Source of the DNA: RGIG3872 sp045660245
GTDB lineage: Bacteria; Bacillota; Clostridia; Christensenellales; UBA1242
Assembly: GCA_045660245.1 (NCBI GenBank)
Contig: JAZRDJ010000062.1
Span: forward strand, 1 to 20,111
Direction: 5' to 3'
DNA: 20,111 bases
Made by a program: the position numbers and the translations under genes. This document shows, piece by piece, positions 1 to 7,784 of the stretch (the stretch's first letter is position 1; each line of letters begins with the position of its first letter). Under the pieces are notes generated by a model that saw nothing but the letters and a program-made list of their open reading frames with translations, was not told the DNA's origin and did no database searches.

Positions 1-105
1 CCCCCATTGTCAAACAATTTTTACATATTTTTCAAAAAAATTATCTTTTATTTATTATAAATAATTTAGCACATAAGTACTCATATCTTACATATTATGT
101 AAACA

Positions 106-137
106 AAAAAACCAAGGCAAAATCACCTTGGTTTTTT
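106..137 (-). terminator. Intrinsic terminator after the SHOCT-protein gene
   Basis: A 12-base arm at 106-117 pairs perfectly with 126-137 (CCAAGG core extended by A/T pairs) around an 8-base loop. On the minus strand the 3' arm ends in a run of six T, the usual form of a Rho-independent terminator. The structure is nearly symmetrical, so it could also stop transcription arriving from the left. It closes the der-plsY-SHOCT operon. Bases 1-105 are very AT-rich and no gene is visible in them. Confidence 0.85.
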
Positions 138-151
138 ATACAATTTTTAAT

Positions 152-649
152 CTATTTTTTATTCATTATTTGTCTTTTTGCATCTTCAAATTCTTCGCTC
201 GTCAAAAGCCCTTGATTCCTGAATGCTGAAAGTTTTTCAATCTTTTCGAGATCTTCGTCTGAGAGATTGACATTTTGCGTTTGTTCTCTATTTTCGTTCA
301 CTTCAACAGATTGAGCCTTCACTGTTTCTGCCTGCTCTGCTGTGGTTGAATTATCAACCCTTGGCTCGTTTGAAACCTTGGCGTTTGATCCACTCATGCA
401 AACAGGAATGATCGAAACCAGTCCAATCGGAAAAGCAAAGATTGAAAGAAAAATAGCAGAGGATGTGAGCATACTCTTGATTACTGACAATTCATAATCC
501 GTGAGTTTTGCGATCCTCAAATAGCGATTGCCATAAACAAAGCAATATATAGCCACTGGCAAGAAAATCAATGAAAAACTATAAAAGATTCCTGAAATAT
601 AACTGACAACTGCCGAAATATAACACCAACCGGTTGCTTTATTTTTCAT
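152..649 (-). CDS. Small membrane protein with C-terminal SHOCT domain
   Basis: This is a 165-residue protein of unknown function. Residues about 8-42 and 60-85 are strongly hydrophobic and suggest two or three membrane segments. A polar, Glu/Gln/Asn-rich linker (about 90-130) follows. The last 33 residues read as a SHOCT motif: a helix, then the FRNQGLLTSEEFEDAK turn, which matches the family pattern of Leu-x-x-Gly-Leu/Ile-Thr/Ser-x-x-Glu-Phe. SHOCT domains are short C-terminal modules, often thought to mediate oligomerisation or docking; that role is not proven here. The start is well supported by AAGGGGG followed by a 6-base spacer and ATG. It begins 25 bases after plsY ends and lies before a terminator, so it is probably the last gene of the der-plsY operon. 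Confidence 0.75.
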   Translation of the reverse strand: MKNKATGWCYISAVVSYISGIFYSFSLIFLPVAIYCFVYGNRYLRIAKLTDYELSVIKSMLTSSAIFLSIFAFPIGLVSIIPVCMSGSNAKVSNEPRVDNSTTAEQAETVKAQSVEVNENREQTQNVNLSDEDLEKIEKLSAFRNQGLLTSEEFEDAKRQIMNKK

Positions 650-674
650 TAAAATCCCCCTTATTTTGCAAAAA

Positions 675-1337
675 CTAATCTATTTTGCTTTTTTCTTGTT
701 TGATTTTTTTCTTTGCAGACTTTGTGAGGCTGACCTTGTTTTCTCGTCCCACCAAGAGTCTTTGAATATTCCCGCGGTGTGCAAACCATGTAATCAGGAA
801 TATTGCATAAAGTATCAAACACACAATCATGCTGTCAGGCTGAGAAAGCATATTCTTGATTCTGATCCCCTCATAAACCGTAAGCGCGGTAACACAAAGG
901 AAACTTGCCACTGACCCATACTCAAAGCAAAGCCATGAAAGCGCAGCAACAACAACGACAATGAGTGCTACAATTGGATCTGCCGCAAAGAACACTCCAA
1001 GCATACTTGCAATACCCTTTCCGCCTTTGAATTTGAAAAGTACTGGATAAATGTGTCCAATGATGACTGAAATTCCTGCAATATACAAATACAAAAAGTT
1101 ATCGCCAAAAATTTTGAATGCCACAAATGCAGGAATGAACCCCTTGAGGCAGTCAAGGATCAAATTCAAAAGTCCGAGTTTGAAGCCAAAGTTTCTCAAT
1201 ATGTTTGTTGAACCTGGATTTCCTGACCCTAGTTTCGTTACATCACTTTTTTGGGTCTTTGCAACAAACCTTGCAACAGAGATATTGCCAAAGAAATATG
1301 AGCAAATAACCACTAATACTATATGCCACCAAACCAT
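675..1337 (-). CDS. plsY: Glycerol-3-phosphate acyltransferase PlsY
   Basis: PlsY is the membrane enzyme that transfers the acyl group of acyl-phosphate to glycerol-3-phosphate, giving lysophosphatidic acid in the first step of phospholipid synthesis. The 220-residue protein is polytopic and has the three family motifs: GSGNPGSTNILR at about 37-48 (motif 1, normally SGNPGATN), the GHIYPVLFKFKGGKG segment at about 94-108 (motif 2, glycine-rich phosphate site) and FEYGSVAS near 138 (motif 3). A basic Lys-rich tail follows the last membrane segment. Its ATG overlaps the der stop by one base (TAATG) and has AGGAGG about 7 bases upstream, so translation is probably coupled to der. Length is normal for the family. 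No key residue appears to be missing. Confidence 0.96.
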   Translation of the reverse strand: MVWWHIVLVVICSYFFGNISVARFVAKTQKSDVTKLGSGNPGSTNILRNFGFKLGLLNLILDCLKGFIPAFVAFKIFGDNFLYLYIAGISVIIGHIYPVLFKFKGGKGIASMLGVFFAADPIVALIVVVVAALSWLCFEYGSVASFLCVTALTVYEGIRIKNMLSQPDSMIVCLILYAIFLITWFAHRGNIQRLLVGRENKVSLTKSAKKKIKQEKSKID

Positions 1338-2668
1338 TAGATATCCTCCTCACTCTTGCATTTCACATTGATTGTGATCGGTGTTCCACTGAAATCCACT
1401 GCAGACCTTATGTTGTTCTCAATGTATCTCTTGTATGTATCTGACATAAGCGTTGTATCATTGACAAAAAGTACAAATGATGGTGGAACACTGTCCAATT
1501 GTTTGATGAAATTGAGTTTGAGTCTTTTTCCACTCTTTGATGGTGGCGGTGTGAGTGTAATTGCTGACTGAATGATTTCATTCAAAAGTCCGGTTTGAAC
1601 TTTTCTTTTGCTGTTTTCAAGTGCTTTGTCAATTGCTGTGAAAAGTTTGTCCATTTTTTTGCCTGTGAGTGCAGACAAATACACGGAAATATAATATGGC
1701 ATAAATGCAAGATCTCTGGCGAGATCTTCTTCAAGTTTCTTTCGAACACTTTCATTTTGCTCGGTGAGATCCCATTTGTTCATTGCAACCACAATCGGCT
1801 TTTTTTCGTCAGCGACAAGCGCTGCAATCTTGACATCTTGCTCTGAAAGAGGAACAGTCATGTCCACAACAAGCACAACAATGTCTGCACGCCTGATCGC
1901 ATCGAGCGTTCTGTATGTACTGTATTTTTCCACACTTTCGTCTTCAATGCTACGTTTGCGTCTCAAGCCCGCTGTGTCAATCAGCGTAAACTTTTGACCA
2001 TTTCTCTTGAATGGAACATCAATCGCATCTCTTGTTGTGCCAGCAATTGATGAAACAATAACTCTGTCCTCACCAATGATCTTGTTGATAAGACTGCTTT
2101 TACCTGCGTTTGGCTTGCCAACAATCGCAATTTTTGTCACATCATCAAGCAAATCTTTGTCCGTGATCTTTTTTGGCAAACTCTCAACAACCTTGTCCAA
2201 GAGATCACCAATGCCTTTCGCTTGCTCAGCAGATATTCCGATCGGATCACCAAGTCCCAAGGCGTAAAAGTCATAAAGTGCTGTTTCATCGTAATTATCA
2301 AGTTTGTTCACAACAAGCAAAACTTTCTTTTTTGAACGTCTGAGTTTGTCTGCTACTTGATAGTCTGATGGCAAAACACCTTCCTTTCCGTCCACAATAT
2401 AAAGTATTACGTCTGACATATCAACAGCAATGTCCGCTTGGATCAAGATATGTTTTGAAATCTCATCATCTTTTGTCATGTCAATTCCGCCAGTATCAAC
2501 CAGTGTGAAATGATTTCCACACCACTCTGCATCAGCAAAAATTCTGTCTCTTGTTACACCTGGCTCATCCTGAACGATTGAAATGCGTCTTCCAACCACA
2601 CGATTAAAGAATGTTGACTTTCCAACATTTGGACGACCAACTATTGCAACTAATGGTAAATTTGCCAT
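1337..2668 (-). CDS. der: Ribosome-assembly GTPase Der (EngA)
   Basis: Der is a double-GTPase needed for maturation of the large ribosomal subunit. The 443-residue protein has the full architecture. G domain 1 carries GRPNVGKST at 11-19, DTGG at about 58-61 and NKLD at 121-124. G domain 2 carries GKPNAGKSS at 184-192, DTAG and NKWD. A KH-like C-terminal domain (about 355-443) includes a PPSKSGKRLKL-like segment. The start has AGGAG about 6 bases upstream. A good vegetative promoter lies just upstream (2713-2741), making this the first gene of a der-plsY-SHOCT operon. The protein ends in an acidic KSEEDI tail, and its stop overlaps the plsY start. Confidence 0.97.
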   Translation of the reverse strand: MANLPLVAIVGRPNVGKSTFFNRVVGRRISIVQDEPGVTRDRIFADAEWCGNHFTLVDTGGIDMTKDDEISKHILIQADIAVDMSDVILYIVDGKEGVLPSDYQVADKLRRSKKKVLLVVNKLDNYDETALYDFYALGLGDPIGISAEQAKGIGDLLDKVVESLPKKITDKDLLDDVTKIAIVGKPNAGKSSLINKIIGEDRVIVSSIAGTTRDAIDVPFKRNGQKFTLIDTAGLRRKRSIEDESVEKYSTYRTLDAIRRADIVVLVVDMTVPLSEQDVKIAALVADEKKPIVVAMNKWDLTEQNESVRKKLEEDLARDLAFMPYYISVYLSALTGKKMDKLFTAIDKALENSKRKVQTGLLNEIIQSAITLTPPPSKSGKRLKLNFIKQLDSVPPSFVLFVNDTTLMSDTYKRYIENNIRSAVDFSGTPITINVKCKSEEDI

Positions 2669-2712
2669 AAAATCTCCTATTTCTCCACGATGTATAATTT
2701 ATTACATTTTAC

Positions 2713-2741
2713 ATTATAACTGACTTTGAAGAAATAATCAA
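2713..2741 (-). promoter_or_regulatory. Sigma-A-type promoter of the der operon
   Basis: On the minus strand TTGATT (2741-2736) and a perfect TATAAT (2718-2713) are separated by 17 bases, the optimal sigma-A spacing. The predicted transcript start is near 2706, giving a leader of roughly 38 bases with AGGAG before the der ATG. It sits in the 128-base gap after spoIIP, where no convincing terminator for spoIIP was found, so readthrough from spoIIP into der is possible. Confidence 0.75.
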
Positions 2742-2796
2742 CAAATTTTCATATCAAACCACACAATACTTTTGGCTGACCAGATATTGAACCACT

Positions 2797-3966
2797 TTAC
2801 TTTTTGGTTTTCCCAAAGATTCCTGCAAATGTTTCACTGAAGAATCTTTTTGTTTTGTATCTTGCTTCTTTGCTTGCAAGACAAACAATCCCGAGAATTG
2901 CAAGATAGAACCCAACTGCTCCAAGCACTGCCCAAAGTGTGCCGAGACTTGCACTTGAACTTTCATAAGCAAGGCCTTGAATGATAACGTCACTGCTTGG
3001 TAATCCATCATCTCCAACAATGTCAACATCTGCCATGCTTTCCTCGCTCGCTTTCTCTGAGCCATAAAGCACAACATCCAAAACCTTTGCAAGCACAGGA
3101 GCAGAATTCATTGCATAATCTTTTTCAATCTTTTCACATCCAAATTCAAACAGCATTGCACGAGGTGTGAGTTGCTGATTGTAATTGCCCTTTCCGATAT
3201 AAATATCTTTGATGAAGTTTGGGTATGCGCTGTCAGCATAACCTTTGATAGCATAAGCAAAATTTTGATTCTCCTCAAAGTTTGCATTTGCAGAACCAAT
3301 CACCATTCTGATTTTGGTCATTGGTGTTCCATTCACGTTTGTGATATATTCACTTCTTGGTGTTGAATCGCGGTGTACATCAAACAAACCTTGAGGCTTG
3401 TTTTGCAGAAGTGACGACGCTGTCACTTGACTTCTAGTATATGCACCTGAATTGTGCGGAAGATGCAAATTTTCGCTATAAACCACGTTCACACCCAGTT
3501 TTTCGAAACTGCTTTTGAGTTTTTTTCCAATATCATGGATTCCACCCTTTCCATAAACACTGTCAGTGCCATCTTTGTCCAAATAACTCTCATCATTGTG
3601 TGTATGATAAATTCCAACGAGTTTTTCTGTTTTTGCACTTGCAAAATCTGAGGCTGACGATTTCTTTGGTCGTACTTTATATTTCGGAATCTCAACGTTC
3701 TTCTCAAACCGCGCATATCCGATTTTTTTGTTGTCATCAACATCGACAATTTCATAAAGTTTGTTATCTGATGAAATATATTTGTCACCAGTTTCCACTC
3801 CCTCACCTTTGGTGAGAACTACTGTTTTTTTGTCTGAATAATCATAAATTGTATAAAACCCGGGCAATTCTGTTTCTTTTGCACTCACAGAACTCTCCAC
3901 TCGAATACTTTGAGGTGCAAAAAACAACAAAACGCCACAAACAACAAAAATCAACGTTTTTTTCAT
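2797..3966 (-). CDS. spoIIP: Stage II sporulation protein P
   Basis: SpoIIP is a peptidoglycan amidase/endopeptidase that works with SpoIID and SpoIIM to thin septal wall and drive engulfment of the forespore. The 389-residue protein starts with a hydrophobic segment (about 4-20). Its catalytic domain has IYHTHNDESY at about 119-128 (His121, His123 and Glu126 as likely metal or catalytic residues) and FDVHRDS at about 195-201. A further hydrophobic segment (about 340-365) precedes a basic tail; the family usually shows only the N-terminal anchor, so a possible second membrane segment is somewhat unusual. It overlaps the upstream membrane-protein gene by 4 bases (ATGA), so the two are probably co-translated. 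In Bacillus subtilis the gene is under sigma-E; no sigma-E promoter could be confirmed here. Confidence 0.93.
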   Translation of the reverse strand: MKKTLIFVVCGVLLFFAPQSIRVESSVSAKETELPGFYTIYDYSDKKTVVLTKGEGVETGDKYISSDNKLYEIVDVDDNKKIGYARFEKNVEIPKYKVRPKKSSASDFASAKTEKLVGIYHTHNDESYLDKDGTDSVYGKGGIHDIGKKLKSSFEKLGVNVVYSENLHLPHNSGAYTRSQVTASSLLQNKPQGLFDVHRDSTPRSEYITNVNGTPMTKIRMVIGSANANFEENQNFAYAIKGYADSAYPNFIKDIYIGKGNYNQQLTPRAMLFEFGCEKIEKDYAMNSAPVLAKVLDVVLYGSEKASEESMADVDIVGDDGLPSSDVIIQGLAYESSSASLGTLWAVLGAVGFYLAILGIVCLASKEARYKTKRFFSETFAGIFGKTKK

Positions 3967-4691
3967 GACTTTGCCACCACCTTTTTCTCATTTTGTTTTT
4001 TGTTTTTTACTTTTATTTCCTTCACCTCAAGTTTCCCATTTCTCTCAGAATCATATGTATGCGTGTCGAAATTGAACTTCTTTGCTTCCTTGTCGGGATT
4101 TGCACTTTCAAATGCTCTGCCCAAAAATTCAGCAATTGCAACAGACAAAAGTGTTGCAACAATGAGTGTCCCAAATGCTCCACCAACACCAAGTCCCAAA
4201 ACCGAATCAATCCCTGAACTTTGATTGATGACAAACTGTATCACTCCAGCAAGCGAGATCCCAAGAACAGCCGAAATGAACGCGTTTCTTCTGCTACGCC
4301 CAAGCGTATAAGCAACAATTCCAGCAATCAATCCATAAACAAACATTGGATCCACAATCATTTCTTCTGGGTCAGCGGGTAAGATCCACTCAAACAAAAG
4401 ACAAAAGCCCGCAACCAGCATTGTACCAAGAATTGCACGGAGCAAATCTCTCGACCAACCACAAGAAAAAAGCATGTAAATACTGATCCCAAGAGGAATC
4501 AAAAACCCACCAATTGAAAAACAGAAATTTTTTGTGATATAGATCGGTGGAATAATGATCCCAATCACCACAAGCACAAGCAATAATAGAGCCTGTTTGT
4601 CAGTGAGTCTCATTTGGTCGAGAACACGCTCTCCCGCACCAAACATAACAAGTAAAATCAAAGTTGTGAGAATAATTAAACTAATTGACAT
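3963..4691 (-). CDS. Polytopic membrane protein, DUF1614-like, coupled to spoIIP
   Basis: This 242-residue protein has about seven hydrophobic stretches over residues 1-195 and a soluble, Lys/Glu-rich C-terminal tail. The pattern of an N-terminal helix, VLDQMRLTDKQALLL, a GGFLIPLGISIY segment, a Pro-Asp-Pro-Glu-Glu loop and LGRSRRNAF resembles what I recall of the DUF1614 family of Clostridia. This is memory of the family pattern and was not checked. Function is unknown. The 4-base ATGA overlap with spoIIP makes a role in sporulation or engulfment a reasonable inference. The ATG is preceded by GGGAGG at 7 bases, but that sequence lies inside a terminator-like stem (see the hairpin entry), suggesting controlled expression. 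Confidence 0.6.
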   Translation of the reverse strand: MSISLIILTTLILLVMFGAGERVLDQMRLTDKQALLLLVLVVIGIIIPPIYITKNFCFSIGGFLIPLGISIYMLFSCGWSRDLLRAILGTMLVAGFCLLFEWILPADPEEMIVDPMFVYGLIAGIVAYTLGRSRRNAFISAVLGISLAGVIQFVINQSSGIDSVLGLGVGGAFGTLIVATLLSVAIAEFLGRAFESANPDKEAKKFNFDTHTYDSERNGKLEVKEIKVKNKKQNEKKVVAKS

Positions 4692-4735
4692 AAAAAAACC
4701 TCCCTACTGCTAGTGTTAGTCAGCAAGGAGTTTTT
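4692..4735 (-). terminator. Terminator hairpin that also contains the Shine-Dalgarno of the next gene
   Basis: On the minus strand 4730-4721 pairs with 4709-4700 (10 pairs, two of them G-U) around an 11-base loop, with a run of seven T (4698-4692) directly before the ATG at 4691. It begins 20 bases after the stop of the pseudouridine synthase gene and so looks like that gene's terminator. The 3' arm is also GGGAGG, the only ribosome binding site for the downstream membrane protein. Readthrough RNA would therefore fold the binding site away. Confidence 0.75.
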
Positions 4736-4749
4736 ATTCATGAAAAGTA

Positions 4750-5619
4750 CTAAATTAATTTTTGACTACTTTTGAGTTTTGTTCCGTTCAGATAATACAA
4801 CTTGCTTGTTTTTTTGAACTCAAACTCAACGCGCTTTGCAATCAGCATTTGCTTTTTTTCACCAAACTTTCTATTTTCAGTGTTTTGTCCATATTTTCCG
4901 TCACCAACAAGCGGATGACCAATGTGTGCCATGTGTGCCCTGATTTGATGAGTTTTGCCTGTAACGAGTTCAATCTCAAGCAAAGTTCTGTCACCAAATT
5001 CACCCACAACCTTGTACTTTGTGACGATTTTTTCATGACCGGTTTTGGGAATTGTTGAAACATGAGCAATCGCTTTTTCCTTGTCAACTTTGAGATATGC
5101 AGTCAATGTCTCACTGCCCGTCATATCTCCCACAACCATCGCCTCATAATACTTTTTGATTTCATGGTTCTTGAACGCTGAAAGCAATTCTTTTTCAGCA
5201 ATTTCATTCTTGGCAAAGATCACAAGCCCTCGTGTGTTTCGATCAATTCTGTGAACAGCCTTTGCTTTTTGATCTCTCTCCTTCAAATAGTCATTCACCA
5301 AATTCTCGAGATTGTTTTTGTCTGACACCGACACAACTTCAATCCCGGCCGGCTTGTCCGCAACCAAAATATTGTTGTCATCAAAAACAATTTTGAGTGC
5401 CGATACATTCATGGTGCTATCAAGCATTGAGTCTGGCGCAAACACCTGAATGTTATCCCCTCCTTCAATCAAAATATCCACGGATACTCTTTTGCCATTG
5501 ACTTTAATATCTTTCTTTCTGAGCAATTTTTGAAGATTGCTATAACTCAACTTCTTTTCGTGATCGAGCACCACTTTGCTCAATCTTTTTGGTTCTCCCA
5601 CATAATCTATTGCAAACAT
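4750..5619 (-). CDS. RluA-family 23S rRNA/tRNA pseudouridine synthase
   Basis: The enzyme isomerises uridine to pseudouridine in structured RNA. From the ATG at 5619 the protein has 289 residues. An S4 RNA-binding domain lies at about 12-60 (LSYSNLQKLLRKKDIKVNGK). The catalytic domain carries HRIDRNTRGL at 123-132, with Asp126 as the catalytic aspartate; KTHQIRAHMAHIGHPLVGD follows further on. An upstream in-frame GTG at 5631 is possible, but GAGG sits 6 bases before the ATG at 5619, so I prefer that start. The gene overlaps the 3' end of feoB by 80 bases in another frame, unusually long for neighbours here. Which RNA position it modifies (RluC, RluD or RluA type) cannot be told from sequence alone. 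Confidence 0.9.
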   Translation of the reverse strand: MFAIDYVGEPKRLSKVVLDHEKKLSYSNLQKLLRKKDIKVNGKRVSVDILIEGGDNIQVFAPDSMLDSTMNVSALKIVFDDNNILVADKPAGIEVVSVSDKNNLENLVNDYLKERDQKAKAVHRIDRNTRGLVIFAKNEIAEKELLSAFKNHEIKKYYEAMVVGDMTGSETLTAYLKVDKEKAIAHVSTIPKTGHEKIVTKYKVVGEFGDRTLLEIELVTGKTHQIRAHMAHIGHPLVGDGKYGQNTENRKFGEKKQMLIAKRVEFEFKKTSKLYYLNGTKLKSSQKLI

Positions 5620-7522
5620 TGCATTCCTCACATTTGTTTTTCTTGTTATAAAATTTTATCATAAAATAACGAAAAATTGCAAGCAATAAAAGAATTGTTG
5701 TGAAAAGAAGAACATTGCTTCCTAAAACAAGTCTGTATGCCACAAAAGACATCACGTATGCAACAGCAAACATGAATCCCACACTTTTGAACATAAACCT
5801 CCACCCAAACTCTTTTTTGATTGTGACGATCGCCGATTCACAAGGTGGATAAAAAAGCGTAAACACAACAAAACTCACGGCTGACGCAACTGAAAAATGA
5901 ATAGGACTTGCAGGAAGCATGATACTCTCCGCGACCAAAAGACCAGTCATGTCAACTTGATTGATGATACCAATTGTTGAAACAACCATCTCTTTCCCAA
6001 CAAGCCCTGTCAAGAGCGCAACAACAACAAAAGGTGATGAAAATCCAATGGGTTTGAATATAGGATACAAAATACCAGCAATTGCAGACAAAATACTATT
6101 CCCTGAAACCGCATCTTCACCCAAATAATCAAAAGAGGTTGAAAACGAGAGCAAAAACCAAATTACAATGCTCGACAAAAGTATCACTGTCCCAATCCGA
6201 ATCAAAAAGTTCTTCACATGATGCATGGTGTCCTTGATTGTCTTTGTGAGACTTGGAATGCGAAATTTTGGCAGTTCCATCAAAAAATAATCTTCTTTTT
6301 TATTCTTGTCAATCTTGGCGAGAATTGCAGAAACCCCAATGCCAACAAGAATGCTCAAAAGATATATCACAAAAACTGAAAGCACTTTGTACTTTGAGAA
6401 AAAAGACGAAATAATAACCAAAAAAATCGGAAGTTTTGCCGAGCAACTCATGAATGGCAAAACAAAGGCCGTGCGTTTTTTGAGTTTGTCATTGTCCAAA
6501 TTTCTCGTGGTCATCATTGCGGTTGTTGTGCAACCAAACCCCATCAAAAGTGAAAACAAAGATCTTCCGGTGAGCCCAATTTTTTTGAGTGAGCCATCAA
6601 GTGCATATGCAACTCTCGGCAAATATCCAATGTCTTCCAAAACTCCAAGACACAGAAACAAAAGTCCAACTTGTGGCACAAACTCAAGTACTGAAGAAAT
6701 CCCACCAAAAATAGCACTTGACAAGAATCCAAAGAACACTCCTTGCCCCCATGTTTCATTCACAAAAGTCAGTACTTTTTTAGATATTATGTCAGACATA
6801 AGTCCTATTTTTCCTGACAAAAACGTTCCAAGCGGTCCAAATGTCAAAAAGAAAACAAACCCCATCACCAGCATGAAAATCGGAAAAAATAGAAATCTGT
6901 TTGTGACGATTTTGTCGAGTTTTGAAAGCCCCAATTTTACATTTTCTGCTGTCACTACTCTCTTCATTATGTCTTTGATCAGTCGATAAGCATCTTGAAT
7001 ATTTTCAAAATTTTTCCCTTGCAACAAACCCGATTTCATAATGGGATTTTCACCAAGTTTCAAAATGGTTTCCATGATGCTTTGTGCGCTCTTTTTCTTT
7101 CTTGCATCAATCGGTAGCACAACAGTTCCAAGTTCTCTTGAGAGTTTGTCGTAATCAATATTTTTGCGCTCATTTGACATATTGACAACAACAATTGGAC
7201 GTATTCCCATTTTTTCAAGTTCCAAAGTCAAAAGCAAGTTTCTCTCCAAATGGTTTGCGTCACAAATATTCACGACCACAGAACTTTGATGTCTTTCAAG
7301 GCATTGTTTTGCAATCTCCTCTTCTTCAGAATATGTCTCAAGTGAATATAGCCCTGGCAAATCAACCAATTCAAATTCACGGCCAGAAAACTTGAACTTT
7401 TTTGACTTTTCCCCCACTGTCACTCCATGCCAGTTCCCCACGTGTTCATTTGATTTTGTGAGGGTATTAAATAATGTTGTTTTCCCTGTATTTGGATTTC
7501 CAATGAGCAAAATCTTATTCAT
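5540..7522 (-). CDS. feoB: Ferrous iron transport protein B
   Basis: FeoB is the inner-membrane Fe2+ permease with a cytosolic NTPase domain. In 660 residues it has G1 GNPNTGKTT at 8-16, the G2 region NWHGVT at 30-35, G3 DLPGLYS at 54-60, then a polytopic permease. The gate segments read PFMSCSAKLPIF and LTGLVGKEMVVSTIG. The tail is Cys-rich (CEECNVCNRLCG), as in many FeoB proteins. Two oddities: the G4 motif reads NMSN at 114-117, where the fourth position is normally Asp for guanine specificity; and the usual GCNVPA near gate 1 reads GCTTTA. The gene overlaps feoA by 8 bases upstream and the pseudouridine synthase gene by 80 bases downstream. Confidence 0.95.
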   Translation of the reverse strand: MNKILLIGNPNTGKTTLFNTLTKSNEHVGNWHGVTVGEKSKKFKFSGREFELVDLPGLYSLETYSEEEEIAKQCLERHQSSVVVNICDANHLERNLLLTLELEKMGIRPIVVVNMSNERKNIDYDKLSRELGTVVLPIDARKKKSAQSIMETILKLGENPIMKSGLLQGKNFENIQDAYRLIKDIMKRVVTAENVKLGLSKLDKIVTNRFLFFPIFMLVMGFVFFLTFGPLGTFLSGKIGLMSDIISKKVLTFVNETWGQGVFFGFLSSAIFGGISSVLEFVPQVGLLFLCLGVLEDIGYLPRVAYALDGSLKKIGLTGRSLFSLLMGFGCTTTAMMTTRNLDNDKLKKRTAFVLPFMSCSAKLPIFLVIISSFFSKYKVLSVFVIYLLSILVGIGVSAILAKIDKNKKEDYFLMELPKFRIPSLTKTIKDTMHHVKNFLIRIGTVILLSSIVIWFLLSFSTSFDYLGEDAVSGNSILSAIAGILYPIFKPIGFSSPFVVVALLTGLVGKEMVVSTIGIINQVDMTGLLVAESIMLPASPIHFSVASAVSFVVFTLFYPPCESAIVTIKKEFGWRFMFKSVGFMFAVAYVMSFVAYRLVLGSNVLLFTTILLLLAIFRYFMIKFYNKKNKCEECNVCNRLCGRTKKIEQSGARSRKEVEL

Positions 7523-7760
7523 ACTTTTCTACCCTTATTTTGTCAAGCAATTTGTTGTCCATACAAATCCTTGTACCCATAATTTGAACAATGGCACATT
7601 TTGAAAAGTTTGACCTTCCAATCACTTGAACCTCTGAATATCTCACAAACCCGAGTTCCATGAGCCTACTTCTAATTGTTTCTTCAAGATTATCATCAAT
7701 TCCTGTGATTTTGTATACTTTTTCCAACTCTGCTTTGAGCAAACTTAATTGATTTTCCAT
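7515..7760 (-). CDS. feoA: FeoA, SH3-like partner of FeoB
   Basis: FeoA is a small cytosolic SH3-fold protein that supports FeoB-mediated Fe2+ uptake. The 81-residue protein matches the family in size and pattern: an N-terminal strand, a helix with SRLMELGF (family: Arg-x-x-x-Met/Leu-Gly-hydrophobic), EVQVIGRS, and a C-terminal strand pair. It overlaps feoB by 8 bases (ATGAATAA), so the two are translationally coupled. No Shine-Dalgarno is visible; instead TATAAT lies immediately before the ATG. The start is nonetheless supported by alignment to the normal FeoA beginning. A terminator separates it from nrdR, so a separate promoter is expected but was not clearly located. I saw no Fur box. Confidence 0.88.
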   Translation of the reverse strand: MENQLSLLKAELEKVYKITGIDDNLEETIRSRLMELGFVRYSEVQVIGRSNFSKCAIVQIMGTRICMDNKLLDKIRVEKYE

Positions 7761-7784
7761 ATTATAGTTTATTCATTTTCTCAC

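Noticed and set aside
8..13. Perfect TTGACA on the minus strand at the left edge
   Set aside because: It could be a -35 of a gene outside the window, but the -10 would lie beyond base 1 and cannot be seen.
5619..5631. GTG at 5631 as start of the pseudouridine synthase
   Set aside because: The ATG at 5619 has GAGG at the right spacing and a better fit to family N-termini.
6306..6989. A 227-codon open frame on the plus strand opposite feoB
   Set aside because: It lies wholly antisense to well-conserved FeoB residues and its product is Ser/Lys/Pro-rich without any recognisable domain. It is explained by codon bias of feoB.
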